From: Fischerella sp. CENA71
GTDB lineage: Bacteria > Cyanobacteriota > Cyanobacteriia > Cyanobacteriales > Nostocaceae
Assembly (NCBI GenBank): GCA_024239075.1
Contig: JANBVI010000053.1
Location: forward strand, 124,001-188,000
Direction: 5' to 3'
DNA length: 64,000 bases
Below the pieces are notes generated by a model. The model saw only the letters and a list, made by a program, of their open reading frames with translations, was not told the DNA's origin and made no database searches. The translations under genes and the position numbers were made by a program. Below are positions 8,583-17,797 of this stretch, piece by piece; position 1 is the stretch's first letter, and the number at the start of each line of letters is the position of its first letter.

Positions 8583-10937
8583 ATGTTTAACTTCTCCAGG
8601 ATGAATTGGCTTTGGCGTCTACCTTTAGGTGATGACTGGGGGCGAAAAATGCTCCAGTCCCCTGTAACAGCAGAAGTAGAAGATTCAGTTACCTTGCGGG
8701 TGCTGGTGCTAGCGTTGGTAGTTGTGGGTGTTGTGGCGACGGATATTGCGGCTGAAACTTGGTCTAGTTTGTGGGCAGTACCGTTATCAATATTAGGTTC
8801 AATTTGGAGTTATTATCGTCGCTGCGATCGCAATATCCCAGTTAAATTTTGTATTGCCATAGGAATGTTAGTAGCACTAGGTGCTTTCTTAGGGCGAGTG
8901 GTGGGAGAGTTGAATGATACACGACTAGCTTTAGCAGAATTATTAATCCAACTTCAGGTGCTGCATTGCTTTGATGTCCCTCGTCGCAAAGACTTGGGTT
9001 ACTCAATTCTGATTGGATTGATTTTGCTGGGTGTAGCAGCAACGCTGAGTCAAACTCTAGCGTTTGCACCAGTATTACTTTTGTTTTTAGCGATCGCCCT
9101 GCCTACCTTAGTAGTAGATTATCGTTCCCGACTTGGCTTGGAGCAATTAAATATTCAGAATAGACAATCTTTGAGGAATTCCTCTACACAGGGGAATTCC
9201 TCTGTTTTTGATTTAAAATTTTTAATTTTTAATTTCGTGATGATTGTGGGGCTAGGGCTGATCATCTTTGCCTTTTTACCCCGCCTACCTGGTTATCAAT
9301 TGCGGATGTTTCCTGTGAGTTCGCCAATTGTAACCAGAGGAGAATTTACAGGACGTAATATTATTAATCCTGGATATGTCCGTCAGGGTAATATTAACAA
9401 TCAAGGTAATCGTAACACTGGTAGTGGCAACAACCAAACTGGTCAACCGGGAAAAGTAGATAATACTTATTATTATGGTTTTAATAGCCAGATTAACCAA
9501 AACTTGCGGGGAGAAATGACACCCAAAGTAGTAATGCGGGTGCGATCGCAAGCAGAAGGTTTCTGGCGAGTGCTAGCATTTGACCGCTACACAGGAAAAG
9601 GCTGGGAAGTTTCCCGCAATGACGAGGTAAAACGCTTGCAGCGATCGCCTTGGTCTTACCAAATTTTCCTTGATCCACCAGTCAACGCAGCTCAAACTCA
9701 AGAAATTATCCAGACTTACACAATAGTATCCGATTTGCCAAACCTGATTCCGGCGATGGCATTTCCTAAAGAAATTTACTTCCCAACACCCATGCTGGCT
9801 GTGGATCAAGAAGACGGGTTGCGATCGCCTGTGGAATTATCAGAAGGTATGACCTACACAGTAATCTCAGAAGTTCCCAAACGCGATCGGACTTTGTTAG
9901 GCAAAACTTCCAGCCAATATCCACAGAATATTAAAGACTACTACTTACAAATCCCGCCGGAAACTGCCACAAAAGTACGCAAACTTACAGAAAAAATCCT
10001 TGCTAACTACAACCGTCAACGTGTAGGTCAGTCAAATAAATCACTAGATTCTAACTACGAAAAAGCTCTTTACTTAGCGCAGTATCTTAAACAAAACTAT
10101 CAAATTCCTGAAAATCCCCTCGATTTACCTTATTTGAATGAAAACGAAGACCTAGTAGAAGCTTTTTTATTCAAACATAAAGGTGGCTATCCAGACCATT
10201 TCTCTACAGTCTTAACGGTAATGCTACGCTCAATTGGGATTCCAGCACGGCTGGTAGCGGGATTTGCACCAGGAGAATTTAATCCCTTTACAGGAATGTA
10301 CATCGTCCGCAACACTGATGCTTATGCAATGACAGAGGTGTATTTTCCCAAATATGGCTGGTTTGCTTTTGACCCCATTCCTAAACACCCTCTGATTCCT
10401 CCTTCAGTAGAAGATGATCAGACTTTTAACACTTTACGTCAATTTTGGAATTGGGTTGCAGGATGGCTACCCTCTCCTGTTACAGGTTTATTGAATCATG
10501 TGTTTGGGGCTATATTTGCCTGGGTAAGTAAAGCTTTTTCTTGGTTTGTCTCGTTATTCTTTCAAGGATGGCTGGGTATTTTAACTGGTTTAATCTTTGC
10601 GACAGCAGCAGCTTTCTTAAGTTGGTTAGGCTGGGACAGATGGCGAGAGTGGCGCTATGACTCAACTTTGAGGAAATTACCACCAATGGAACGTCTGTAT
10701 CAGCAAATGTTGCGTTGGACAAGTCAACAAGGTTTAGTTAAACATCCATCCCAAACGCCGTTAGAGTATGCAGCAATTTTATACCAGCATCATACGACAG
10801 CAATGGCTGAGGTAATAGACGAAATCTCGCAAGCTTATGTTAGCTGGCGTTACGGTGGTCATGCTCCTGATATGGAAAGACTACAAGAAAGATGGCAAGA
10901 AATGAAGAGGAATGTTAAACAAGCATCTCAAACTTAA
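8583..10937 (+). CDS. DUF3488/transglutaminase-like membrane protein, catalytic residues replaced
   Basis: 784 residues. N-terminal membrane region (about five helices, residues 35-190, then one at 210-235), a large extracytoplasmic part with the transglutaminase-like core at about 490-610, a further helix at about 660-690 and a C-terminal cytoplasmic tail (DUF4129-like position). The architecture is that of TgpA. In the core the usual GYCEHF reads GGYPDHF, so the catalytic Cys is Pro537, and the usual HAW motif reads YAM, so the His is Tyr581; only the Asp (Asp597, AFDPIP) remains. It should therefore not be an active cysteine enzyme; a binding or structural role is inferred. Follows patU by 244 bases. 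Confidence 0.85.
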   Translation: MFNFSRMNWLWRLPLGDDWGRKMLQSPVTAEVEDSVTLRVLVLALVVVGVVATDIAAETWSSLWAVPLSILGSIWSYYRRCDRNIPVKFCIAIGMLVALGAFLGRVVGELNDTRLALAELLIQLQVLHCFDVPRRKDLGYSILIGLILLGVAATLSQTLAFAPVLLLFLAIALPTLVVDYRSRLGLEQLNIQNRQSLRNSSTQGNSSVFDLKFLIFNFVMIVGLGLIIFAFLPRLPGYQLRMFPVSSPIVTRGEFTGRNIINPGYVRQGNINNQGNRNTGSGNNQTGQPGKVDNTYYYGFNSQINQNLRGEMTPKVVMRVRSQAEGFWRVLAFDRYTGKGWEVSRNDEVKRLQRSPWSYQIFLDPPVNAAQTQEIIQTYTIVSDLPNLIPAMAFPKEIYFPTPMLAVDQEDGLRSPVELSEGMTYTVISEVPKRDRTLLGKTSSQYPQNIKDYYLQIPPETATKVRKLTEKILANYNRQRVGQSNKSLDSNYEKALYLAQYLKQNYQIPENPLDLPYLNENEDLVEAFLFKHKGGYPDHFSTVLTVMLRSIGIPARLVAGFAPGEFNPFTGMYIVRNTDAYAMTEVYFPKYGWFAFDPIPKHPLIPPSVEDDQTFNTLRQFWNWVAGWLPSPVTGLLNHVFGAIFAWVSKAFSWFVSLFFQGWLGILTGLIFATAAAFLSWLGWDRWREWRYDSTLRKLPPMERLYQQMLRWTSQQGLVKHPSQTPLEYAAILYQHHTTAMAEVIDEISQAYVSWRYGGHAPDMERLQERWQEMKRNVKQASQT

Positions 10938-11035
10938 ATTTAGCGTTATAAGTTCGTTCGCAACCATTTTTTGGCGGGCTAAATCCTCAATTTTGGGATC
11001 AGTAATAAGTAGCGATCGCTATCTGAAAATTCAGG

Positions 11036-12208
11036 CTAAAGGTGAAAACCCCACTTTTCTACAGCCCGACGTAGTGAACCCGGTGGTAAACTTTCTGGTG
11101 CAAAAGATTGACCTTGGGCAACGCGTTCTAGCGCTTCAAAAAACGCCTGCACACCCGCGGCCGCACCATCTGGATGATCCATAATGCCAGTACCAGCGTT
11201 GAGAATCACATCTTGACCATAATCTGCTAAAGCTTTGGGAACAATACCTGGATGAATCCCAGCAGAGGGAACAGGAAAGACTCCACGACTTCGCAAGATA
11301 TCTCTAATTTGGGCTTCCTCTGCTGGATCAAAAGGTAAACTGCCGTAATGTGCTGGATATAGAACAGCGTCAGCACCAGCATGAGCCATCAGGCTTCCCA
11401 ATACGACCGAGTATGTCATACCATAATCGGGAGCGGCGCATATTGCCCCCGCGAATGCTGGATGGGCGAAGATGGGGACGTTGATTTCAGGGTCACTAGC
11501 TAAAGCAGATAGGACTGAAAAGCCGTAGGTGAGGACATTTAGCAAGAGTGCATTGGCACCTTCTTGTACCAAAAGACGTGCTTTCTCTATTAATTTGTCT
11601 GCCGTACCTGTAACGTTGGTTGCATACAATACTGTGCGTCCAGTTTTTTGCTTGACTTGTTCTATAACTTGGCGACAAGCTTGGAGACGTTCTAGGGTTG
11701 GGGCAATATCTAAGTCCCCTAAAATTTCATCATCTTTGATAATATCTAGACCAGCATAGGCTACCTCTGCCAAAATTGCAGCGTGGTCTGAGGCTGAAAG
11801 TCCCAATGCTGGTTTAAATATAGCCATAATTAAGGGGCGGTCAAATACTTCCAGGCGTTCACGGATACCTGTAATCCCAACTTTTGGAGACTGACCATAA
11901 GTTTCTGGTAGACGTATCGCAATAACTTTCGCCGCACCAGCCATAGAATATTTACCAAATATCATCGTCAACAGGCTGGATATATCATTTTCCACATTAG
12001 CTTCTGGAAAACGAATCGTAGCAATGCTGTGACCTGTTTCGGTTTCGGTTTGGACTGAGATTACTTCTGCTAAGTGCGATCGCAAAGCTGCTTCTCGATG
12101 GGCAAAACGTACATCCCAAGTTCCGACTGTTTGCCCAACAGCGATCACTTTGGCTTGTTTGTGAGGGTCTACACCCGCAGGAAAGCGATAGTCTACTTCA
12201 ATTGTCAT
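11036..12208 (-). CDS. RuBisCO-like protein (form IV, MtnW-like)
   Basis: 390 residues with a RuBisCO large-subunit fold. Kept residues: Lys132 in FKPALGLS and the metal site Lys158-Asp160-Glu161 in IIKDDE. The loop-6 lysine of true RuBisCO is missing; the region reads VLYPAHYGS, close to the PSPYGS string of the enolases of methionine salvage (MtnW, 2,3-diketo-5-methylthiopentyl-1-phosphate enolase). The phosphate-binding GGG is altered (NAGTGIMDHPDG). So carboxylase activity is excluded, and a keto-enol tautomerase in sulfur salvage is likely. No other methionine-salvage gene is in the window. It is convergent with the TgpA-like gene. Such proteins are patchy in cyanobacteria, suggesting gain or loss. 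Confidence 0.88.
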   Translation of the reverse strand: MTIEVDYRFPAGVDPHKQAKVIAVGQTVGTWDVRFAHREAALRSHLAEVISVQTETETGHSIATIRFPEANVENDISSLLTMIFGKYSMAGAAKVIAIRLPETYGQSPKVGITGIRERLEVFDRPLIMAIFKPALGLSASDHAAILAEVAYAGLDIIKDDEILGDLDIAPTLERLQACRQVIEQVKQKTGRTVLYATNVTGTADKLIEKARLLVQEGANALLLNVLTYGFSVLSALASDPEINVPIFAHPAFAGAICAAPDYGMTYSVVLGSLMAHAGADAVLYPAHYGSLPFDPAEEAQIRDILRSRGVFPVPSAGIHPGIVPKALADYGQDVILNAGTGIMDHPDGAAAGVQAFFEALERVAQGQSFAPESLPPGSLRRAVEKWGFHL

Positions 12209-12320
12209 TTGTCAAGAGTCAATGATCAATGGTTAGTTGTTTGGAATCATAAACCGCCAACAACCAATCAACAAGCACAAAGCATAAACTACCAACAACC
12301 AACCCCAACAATCAACAAAA

Positions 12321-12710
12321 CTACACCTTTTCCAAATAACTAAGCAGGTCTGCCATTTCTTTGGCACTAGGCTGGAATTTTGGCATCGGAGGAGTTTCGC
12401 CGCTAATGACTTGATGAATTAGACCATAGGGGGATTTGTGTTTAGAGACTCCTTGTAGACTAGGGCCGACTCGACCGTCTGCTTCCAAACCATGACAACC
12501 GGCACAGTTGATTTGAAAGATAGCATGTCCCTGTACTGGATCACCGGTCAGGGATAGAACTGTCTTAACATAGGGATCGGAAGCTCTGACTATGCGAACA
12601 GCAAAAATCCCCAAGAGAAGCGCTAGCAAAATCGCCAGAGCCATCAAGGCGATTCGCTGAATGATATTTTTAGGTTGGGTAATTTGGTTATCCAAATTTT
12701 TTGCTGTCAA
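12321..12710 (-). CDS. cytM: Cytochrome cM
   Basis: Small membrane-anchored c-type cytochrome. 129 residues: short basic N-terminus, an uncleaved hydrophobic anchor at 21-41, then one cytochrome c domain with the haem motif CAGCH (69-73) and the axial Met109 in PPMPKF. Length and sequence (GDPVQGHAIFQINCAGCHG) match cyanobacterial CytM, an electron carrier reported to act in stress or to limit respiration and photosynthesis. Divergent from petG, 194 bases apart, so both may share a regulatory spacer. Identification is firm. Confidence 0.92.
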   Translation of the reverse strand: MTAKNLDNQITQPKNIIQRIALMALAILLALLLGIFAVRIVRASDPYVKTVLSLTGDPVQGHAIFQINCAGCHGLEADGRVGPSLQGVSKHKSPYGLIHQVISGETPPMPKFQPSAKEMADLLSYLEKV

Positions 12711-12904
12711 AGTTTAGGTGTACAAAAAATTTTCATTTCATACACATAGCTTAAAATTTCTTTGATTGTGTTTGCAAGCACAACATCTATTTTTCTATAT
12801 TCTTTTGTTGCCTAAAACCATCTTCAGACATGGGATTGATGCCAAATTTGGTAAGATTGGGAACAGGAAATAAATCTTTAACAACTGCAACAAGGAGATA
12901 TCAA

Positions 12905-13018
12905 GTGGTTGAACCCCTGCTAGATGGCATTGTTCTGGGTCTAATCTTCGTAACTCTAAGTGGACTGTTCTACGCTGCTTATAAGCAATACAAGCGTCCT
13001 AACGAACTGGGAGGTTAA
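12905..13018 (+). CDS. petG: Cytochrome b6-f complex subunit 5
   Basis: 37-residue single-helix subunit of the b6f complex in the thylakoid membrane. The start is GTG at 12905, preceded by AAGGAG at 12892-12897 with seven bases between. The sequence [14 protein letters not shown] and the ending YKRPNELGG are diagnostic. The frame is open upstream to 12830, but that extension lacks the Shine-Dalgarno site and would spoil the fixed PetG length. It is one of three b6f genes in the window, with petC and petA. Confidence 0.95.
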   Translation: MVEPLLDGIVLGLIFVTLSGLFYAAYKQYKRPNELGG

Positions 13019-13132
13019 TTTTTATTAAGAAAACGAGAGGAGACGCGAAGAGTGGGTGAAGTGGTGACGTGGATGAAGAAGACGCGGGAAAGGGCTGAAG
13101 CGGTGTCTTGTTCCTCCGCGTCACCGCTTCCC

Positions 13133-13675
13133 TCAGCCCTCTATTGTGTAGAAAGTAACAGATGTGTTACCATAAATTTTTTCACGGTAAATTTCTAAAC
13201 CAGGAATTATTGGTGCTGTATTTTGGGGACTGTGTTCGACTGCTATTTCCCCATGAGAATCTAATAATTGGTAAGATGCGATCGCCTCTAGTACTGGCTG
13301 ATAAACTTGACTAGCATAAGGTGGATCGAAATAAATTTTATTAAACTGTTGTCCAGCTAGTTTTGGCAACCACTGCACTACATCACCGCGCAGCACTTTC
13401 CATTCTTGTTGCTCTTTCGCTACTTGTTGCCAGTTTTGTTGAATAATTGCACAGGCACGGCTGGATTGTTCGATCGCGATCGCAGTTTTTGCACCTCGAC
13501 ACAATGCTTCTGCACCCATTGAACCTGTACCGGCACACAAATCTAGCCAGCGACATCCTTCAATCGTTCCCTGCCAAATATTAAAGATAGCTTCTCTGAC
13601 CCGCGCGCTTGTGGGTCTGGTATCTTTACCTGGTAATGTTTTTAACTGGCGATTTCCGTAAATCCTCAGAGCCAT
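13133..13675 (-). CDS. rsmD: 16S rRNA (guanine(966)-N2)-methyltransferase
   Basis: SAM-dependent methyltransferase acting on G966 of 16S rRNA in the 30S subunit. 180 residues. N-terminal RIYGNRQLKTLPG and RPTSARVREAIFNIW are typical of RsmD; the SAM-binding motif is LDLCAGTGSMGAEAL (44-58), and the catalytic DPPY is at 117-120. Transcribed towards petG with about 110 bases between, a spacer holding repeat-like GACGCG/AAGACGCGG sequence. Confidence 0.92.
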   Translation of the reverse strand: MALRIYGNRQLKTLPGKDTRPTSARVREAIFNIWQGTIEGCRWLDLCAGTGSMGAEALCRGAKTAIAIEQSSRACAIIQQNWQQVAKEQQEWKVLRGDVVQWLPKLAGQQFNKIYFDPPYASQVYQPVLEAIASYQLLDSHGEIAVEHSPQNTAPIIPGLEIYREKIYGNTSVTFYTIEG

Positions 13676-13897
13676 GAGTTAGGGGTCAAAATTAACGCAG
13701 ACTTAAGTACAAACTCACTTTCGCTCTAACTGTATGATCACAAAAAGTGGTTCAGGTAAAATATTAACTAATTCCTGTTCAATTAAATAACAATCCACCA
13801 CATTTATAGCAGAATTTTTCCATCATTCCGATTAGGGATGGTGGAGAGGATAAAACAGGTGAAGTGATCAGATAAATTTACAAAAATTAACTTGATT

Positions 13898-14539
13898 TTA
13901 AGCAGCAATTTCTTCGCGATCGCGGACTTGAGCAACAAAATTAGATAGAATTTGCAATCCAATATTAGAAGATTTTTCTGGGTGAAACTGGACTGCCATT
14001 AAGTTTTCATAGGCAATAGCAGCAGTGACAGTTTGGCTTCCATGAGTGACATTAGCAGCACGGACTTGAGGTTCGGTGGGGTCAACATAATAAGAATGAA
14101 CAAAATATACCCAAGGTTGAGGCGCTAAATATTCCCATAAAAGACATTTTGGTTGAGTCAATTCGAGTTGATTCCAACCCATGTGAGGAATAGTAATTCC
14201 TGGTTCTGGACGGAAGCGTCGCACTTTTCCTTTAATAATTCCTAGTCCTGGTTCGCACCCTTCTTCACTGGACTCAAACAAAATTTGCAGTCCCAAACAA
14301 ATACCTAAAAAGGGTTTACCAGATGCGATCGCTGCCTTGATGGGTGTTTCTAAATTCCGAGATCTTAAATGTTGTACTGCCGGATCAAATGCACCCACTC
14401 CTGGTAATACTATCGCATCTGCTCTTTCTAATTCCTTTGCAGAATCTGTAACTTTCGGAGTTGCCCCAGCTTTTTCTAAACCTTTGCAGACTGAGTGCAA
14501 ATTCCCCATGTCATAGTCCACAACTGCTATAACCGCCAT
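13898..14539 (-). CDS. hisH: Imidazole glycerol phosphate synthase, glutaminase subunit
   Basis: Class I glutamine amidotransferase; supplies ammonia to HisF in histidine biosynthesis. 213 residues from ATG 14539, which has GGGAG seven bases upstream; an earlier TTG would add six residues and overlap this site. Nucleophile Cys81 in GICLGLQ, catalytic His and Glu in QFHPEKS near the C-terminus, and the PGVGAFD oxyanion loop are all present. Same strand as rsmD, separated by about 220 bases. No hisF in the window. Confidence 0.95.
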   Translation of the reverse strand: MAVIAVVDYDMGNLHSVCKGLEKAGATPKVTDSAKELERADAIVLPGVGAFDPAVQHLRSRNLETPIKAAIASGKPFLGICLGLQILFESSEEGCEPGLGIIKGKVRRFRPEPGITIPHMGWNQLELTQPKCLLWEYLAPQPWVYFVHSYYVDPTEPQVRAANVTHGSQTVTAAIAYENLMAVQFHPEKSSNIGLQILSNFVAQVRDREEIAA

Positions 14540-15151
14540 TAACTTGCTCCCTGTCAATTTATTATGGAGGGTAATTCTATTTTAAATAATATTCGTAATC
14601 ACGAGAAGGTTGCTATTAATTTATTTTGCAACTTGGCTACCTGAACAACAGTCAAATTCTGATGACGATTTATTGATTTGACTAGTGAAACTTGATTCGA
14701 TATCTCATGATTTAACTGTGGCGCGATTGCTGCCTGTGGATGTGCAACTGGTCAAAACTCAAGTACTGGAAAAAATCGCAGAACTACTGCCAGATGGGAT
14801 TATCTGCTGTGTCATGACTCAAAAGCAGAAGCAATTAAGTTTAAAATCCAATGCTGCTTTTGCTTCAACTGTCTTGTCTACAACGGTGAATTGAAAGCAA
14901 GTGGTGGTCAAGGTAGGGAATTTTGAGATTAGCCATGACTGCGGCAAATTTGTCTGTTGAAGGTCTAAATTATTCAGTACTAGATGACCTGCAACTGTCC
15001 CAATTAAAAATTCCTTGCATATTTATCCACGTTTCTATTTTGACTACAGAAAATTTCCCATCAATACTTGCTGATTTTTTATTCATTATTCACAGTGTGG
15101 CACTTTGATAAAATCTTTTGCGTCTGTTTGTAGAAAAATTTATCTAAGTAT
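14540..15151. other. Spacer with doubtful short frames
   Basis: Two short open frames on the plus strand (14685-14894, 69 codons; 14923-15108, 61 codons) have protein-like stretches (VQLVKTQVLEKIAELLPDG; NYSVLDDLQLSQLKIP) but no clear ribosome site and no family I know. They could be remains of one broken gene. I do not call them genes. Confidence 0.3.
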
Positions 15152-16522
15152 ATGTTGCCAATCTTACTAATTATTCCTCTCGCTCAAACAACTCCTCTGC
15201 CACCATCAGTACCTGAAGAAGTAATACAAACTCAACAAGTACGTCCTTTACCAGGAAAACTGGATAAAATACCAACCTTTAATAGCAATAGTCCCGAAAA
15301 GGTAATGACAGAAGGAATTCTTTTGTCTACTTTTCCTAGTAAAGGGAAAAAAGTGCCAACTGCACATCTCAACTATCCCTTTAAGGGAAGATTTGATATT
15401 TTTGCCCATCATGTCGCGGAAGCACCTACCCCCAATGATTTGCGATCGCTTTATCTAGGGATCATCCTACATAACCCAGGTAAACAGCCAGTAAAGATTA
15501 ATGTGTTTCAAGGCGCAACTTATTTGAGTCAACCGGACGCACCCTTTGTCGAATTACCATCTTTGACTCAAAATCTTTTAGGAAATGTTTTCGCTGGGCC
15601 GGGCGATCGCGTCATGAATGATGTTTTACGCGGACGTCGCCAAGATATTTTCCCTAGCCAAATAGTGATTCCACCAGGGGAAAGTCAGATGCTGTTAAAT
15701 GCACCAATTCCAGTCAAAGGACTCACCCCACCTTTAAATGGTCGCTCTGCTTTGATTCGTCTGCATAGTAGCGGAACTGTCTACGCAGCTAGTTTGGCGA
15801 TGTTTGCAAAAACAAATCCTGATGGTAGCGATCGCCCACCTAATTTAGAAGAATGGGAAAATTTACTCAATAACGGTAACTTATCCGGCCCACGGGATAA
15901 AACTCCTACTGCTTTAGAAAAAACCGACAAACCCATAGTTTATGGACGTGTCGCTGGCGTCGCCAACGGTTCTTTTTGGCGGGCTTTTATTACAGATGGT
16001 GCTAAATCCAAATATCTGACTATTCCTCAACCAGGTCAAGCTTATTCTTATGCATTAAGTACTGTCCCTGGTGGAACTTTAGGAACCGATCAAATTCAAA
16101 GTGCGCCCATGTTAGTCCGCTATCCTGACACAGCCTATCTAGCTCACGGAAATTACGGTATACAATACAACCTGAAGTTCCCATTACATAACAACACCCA
16201 GACACCGCAAAAAGTAACTATATCTATGCAGACACCCCTCAAAGAAGATCAGTTAGTCAAACCGGGGTTACGCTTTTTGAGTACACCAGCCCAACAAGTG
16301 TACTTCCGTGGGACAGTCCGCTTAGGCTACAAAGATGATCAAGGTCAGCAGCAAACCCAGTTTGTGCATTTGGTACAAAAGCGCGGTCAGTCTGGAGAAC
16401 CCTTAGTAGTATTAAATATGAAACCGGGCGATAAAAGATTAGTACAAGTAGATTTCCTCTATCCGCCAGACGCAACACCACCGCAGGTATTAACGGTTGA
16501 AACTTTAAAAACTAGCCCTTAA
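15152..16522 (+). CDS. DUF3370 family protein
   Basis: 456 residues. Begins with a short hydrophobic stretch (MLPILLIIPLAQTTP) that may be a signal sequence, followed by a Pro-rich segment and the beta-rich DUF3370 domain, found mainly in cyanobacteria. Recognisable strings include GILLSTFPSKGKKVPTAHL and RFDIFAHHVAEAP. Probably exported; function unknown. A strong hairpin terminator follows at 16534. Confidence 0.75.
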   Translation: MLPILLIIPLAQTTPLPPSVPEEVIQTQQVRPLPGKLDKIPTFNSNSPEKVMTEGILLSTFPSKGKKVPTAHLNYPFKGRFDIFAHHVAEAPTPNDLRSLYLGIILHNPGKQPVKINVFQGATYLSQPDAPFVELPSLTQNLLGNVFAGPGDRVMNDVLRGRRQDIFPSQIVIPPGESQMLLNAPIPVKGLTPPLNGRSALIRLHSSGTVYAASLAMFAKTNPDGSDRPPNLEEWENLLNNGNLSGPRDKTPTALEKTDKPIVYGRVAGVANGSFWRAFITDGAKSKYLTIPQPGQAYSYALSTVPGGTLGTDQIQSAPMLVRYPDTAYLAHGNYGIQYNLKFPLHNNTQTPQKVTISMQTPLKEDQLVKPGLRFLSTPAQQVYFRGTVRLGYKDDQGQQQTQFVHLVQKRGQSGEPLVVLNMKPGDKRLVQVDFLYPPDATPPQVLTVETLKTSP

Positions 16523-16533
16523 CTAATACAAAA

Positions 16534-16555
16534 CCCCCAGTTGAACAACTGGGGG
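16534..16555. terminator. Transcription terminator hairpin
   Basis: Perfect inverted repeat with arms CCCCCAGTTG and CAACTGGGGG, followed by TAACTAAAAA. It lies between the convergent DUF3370 gene and the Psb35-like gene, with A-runs on its left and few T on its right. It best serves the minus-strand gene and may work both ways. Confidence 0.75.
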
Positions 16556-16613
16556 TAACTAAAAACTCTCAAATAAACTAAATTTTTGGGGAATAAACCC
16601 AAATATCTGCACT

Positions 16614-16844
16614 TTAGTTGGGTAATGTATTGCTGACGTAAGCATCCATCCCATAAGCAGGGGTGCGATCGCTATAGTCTATATCTTTACCAGTAATAGA
16701 TTTAGCCAATTTCTCAAAAGATTCAGAACGCCAGTTACGTTCGTGGATAGGCTTTCTTTGTTCTCCCAAGAAATAAGCCATAGAACCCAGTAAGGAAGCT
16801 GCTACCCAACCAACAACGAATAATCCAATTAAGATACTAATCAT
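16614..16844 (-). CDS. Small thylakoid-type membrane protein, probably Psb35-like
   Basis: 76 residues: one transmembrane helix (about 2-26, ISILIGLFVVGWVAASLLGSMAYF) and a conserved soluble tail (KPIHERNWRSESFEKLAKS...DYSDRTPAYGMDAY). I recall this pattern from the cyanobacterial protein Psb35, linked to assembly of the CP47 module of photosystem II, but I cannot verify it. The conserved tail makes a real gene very likely. It stands alone between a terminator and a stem-loop. Confidence 0.7.
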   Translation of the reverse strand: MISILIGLFVVGWVAASLLGSMAYFLGEQRKPIHERNWRSESFEKLAKSITGKDIDYSDRTPAYGMDAYVSNTLPN

Positions 16845-16919
16845 AGTTTTGAGTCTTTTTATTTAACTTTTATGTCTTTATGTAAATAAATGTAACAGAA
16901 TCTCAACAAATAGGGCATG

Positions 16920-16955
16920 GTGTGAATACCGAAAAAAAGATCGGGTATTCCACAC
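16920..16955. repeat. Stem-loop between cupin and Psb35-like genes
   Basis: Arms GTGTGAATACC (16920-16930) and GGTATTCCACAC (16944-16955) pair with one bulged base. The loop holds an A-run (T-run on the minus strand). It may end the toxin-antitoxin-cupin transcript. Confidence 0.5.
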
Positions 16956-16980
16956 TCAAGCATCCCGTGCATTGAATAGA

Positions 16981-17325
16981 CTAGCTGGCTATGATGCGAT
17001 CGCCATGACTAGGAGGTTGGGAAATCACCAAAAACTCCAAATCTTGCTGGGATGTGTTAAATATTTGATGAGGAACATTAGGCAAAATTTCCACACCTTC
17101 ATGTTGATGCAAAACTTGCAGGTTTCCCGCTATTTCTATAGTTGCTTCACCTGATAAAACAAAGAAAAACTGCCGTGCTTTCTGATGATAGTGCTTAACT
17201 TCCGCAGTTCTTGAAGGCATAAGTTCTTGAATCACACTTAACTCGGTTCGTTGAACTAAATGCCAACCATGACAGTTATTGCCCCATATATAATGTTCGG
17301 CAGTATCTTTATTAATATTAATCAT
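16981..17325 (-). CDS. Cupin-domain protein, coupled to the toxin gene
   Basis: 114 residues forming a single cupin barrel. First motif KHYHQKARQFFFVLSGEA keeps the His-x-His pair but has Gln where the metal-binding Glu usually stands; second motif ILPNVPHQIFN keeps the His. Probably a small metal- or ligand-binding protein; no substrate can be named. Its ATG overlaps the toxin stop by 8 bases (ATGATTAA), so it is translated from the toxin-antitoxin mRNA, an unusual third member. Confidence 0.85.
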   Translation of the reverse strand: MININKDTAEHYIWGNNCHGWHLVQRTELSVIQELMPSRTAEVKHYHQKARQFFFVLSGEATIEIAGNLQVLHQHEGVEILPNVPHQIFNTSQQDLEFLVISQPPSHGDRIIAS

Positions 17326-17797
17326 TCGCTATATCTTCTTTTTCTTCTTGAGAATCTTCTTTTTGACATTCAGCTAGCAACTCATCAATACTTTCAGGTA
17401 ACTCTCCATTCATTACTTTTTTAGAGAAAACTTGATAACAATCCTTCTTATCTCCTTCCTTGCGTGGAAATCCTAACCAAAGAATAATAATAATTTTGTG
17501 TTCTTTAAATGCTCTAAAGAACAATCGATATTTTTCAGGTAGTCCCATCTTTTTGAGACGACCATATTTTTGTAAAGGTTTTTGTAAAACAAAGTAGGAA
17601 GCAAAAGGATCTTGAGGTATTTTTTCTTTGATACCAACATCTAATGCTTTTAATAACTTGACATCTGGATGTTTAATAAATTCTTCTTTAGTTAATTTAT
17701 TTTTTAAAACACGAACTCGATTAGACAATTCTACCCATTGTTCATGAAACAATGGGTAAAAAAAGATTATCCATCCATTACAAGTGAATGAATTCAT
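17318..17797 (-). CDS. Type II toxin, YhaV family
   Basis: 159 residues. Resembles E. coli YhaV, a ribosome-associated RNase: NGWIIFFYPLFHEQWVEL at the start, KYRLFFRAF and IIIILWLGF in the core, and CYQVFSKKVMNGELP near the end. The C-terminal tail is acidic. Its start shares one base with the antitoxin stop (TAATG), typical of tight coupling. The upstream PrlF-like gene fits the known PrlF-YhaV pair. Activity is inferred from family and context. Confidence 0.85.
   Translation of the reverse strand: MNSFTCNGWIIFFYPLFHEQWVELSNRVRVLKNKLTKEEFIKHPDVKLLKALDVGIKEKIPQDPFASYFVLQKPLQKYGRLKKMGLPEKYRLFFRAFKEHKIIIILWLGFPRKEGDKKDCYQVFSKKVMNGELPESIDELLAECQKEDSQEEKEDIAND

Noticed and set aside
10912-11184. 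Plus-strand frame of 90 codons at the end of the transglutaminase-like gene
   Set aside because: It overlaps the RuBisCO-like gene on the other strand and the end of the TgpA-like gene; no protein-like pattern.
12830-12904. In-frame upstream extension of petG
   Set aside because: PetG is fixed at 37 residues and the Shine-Dalgarno site points to GTG 12905.
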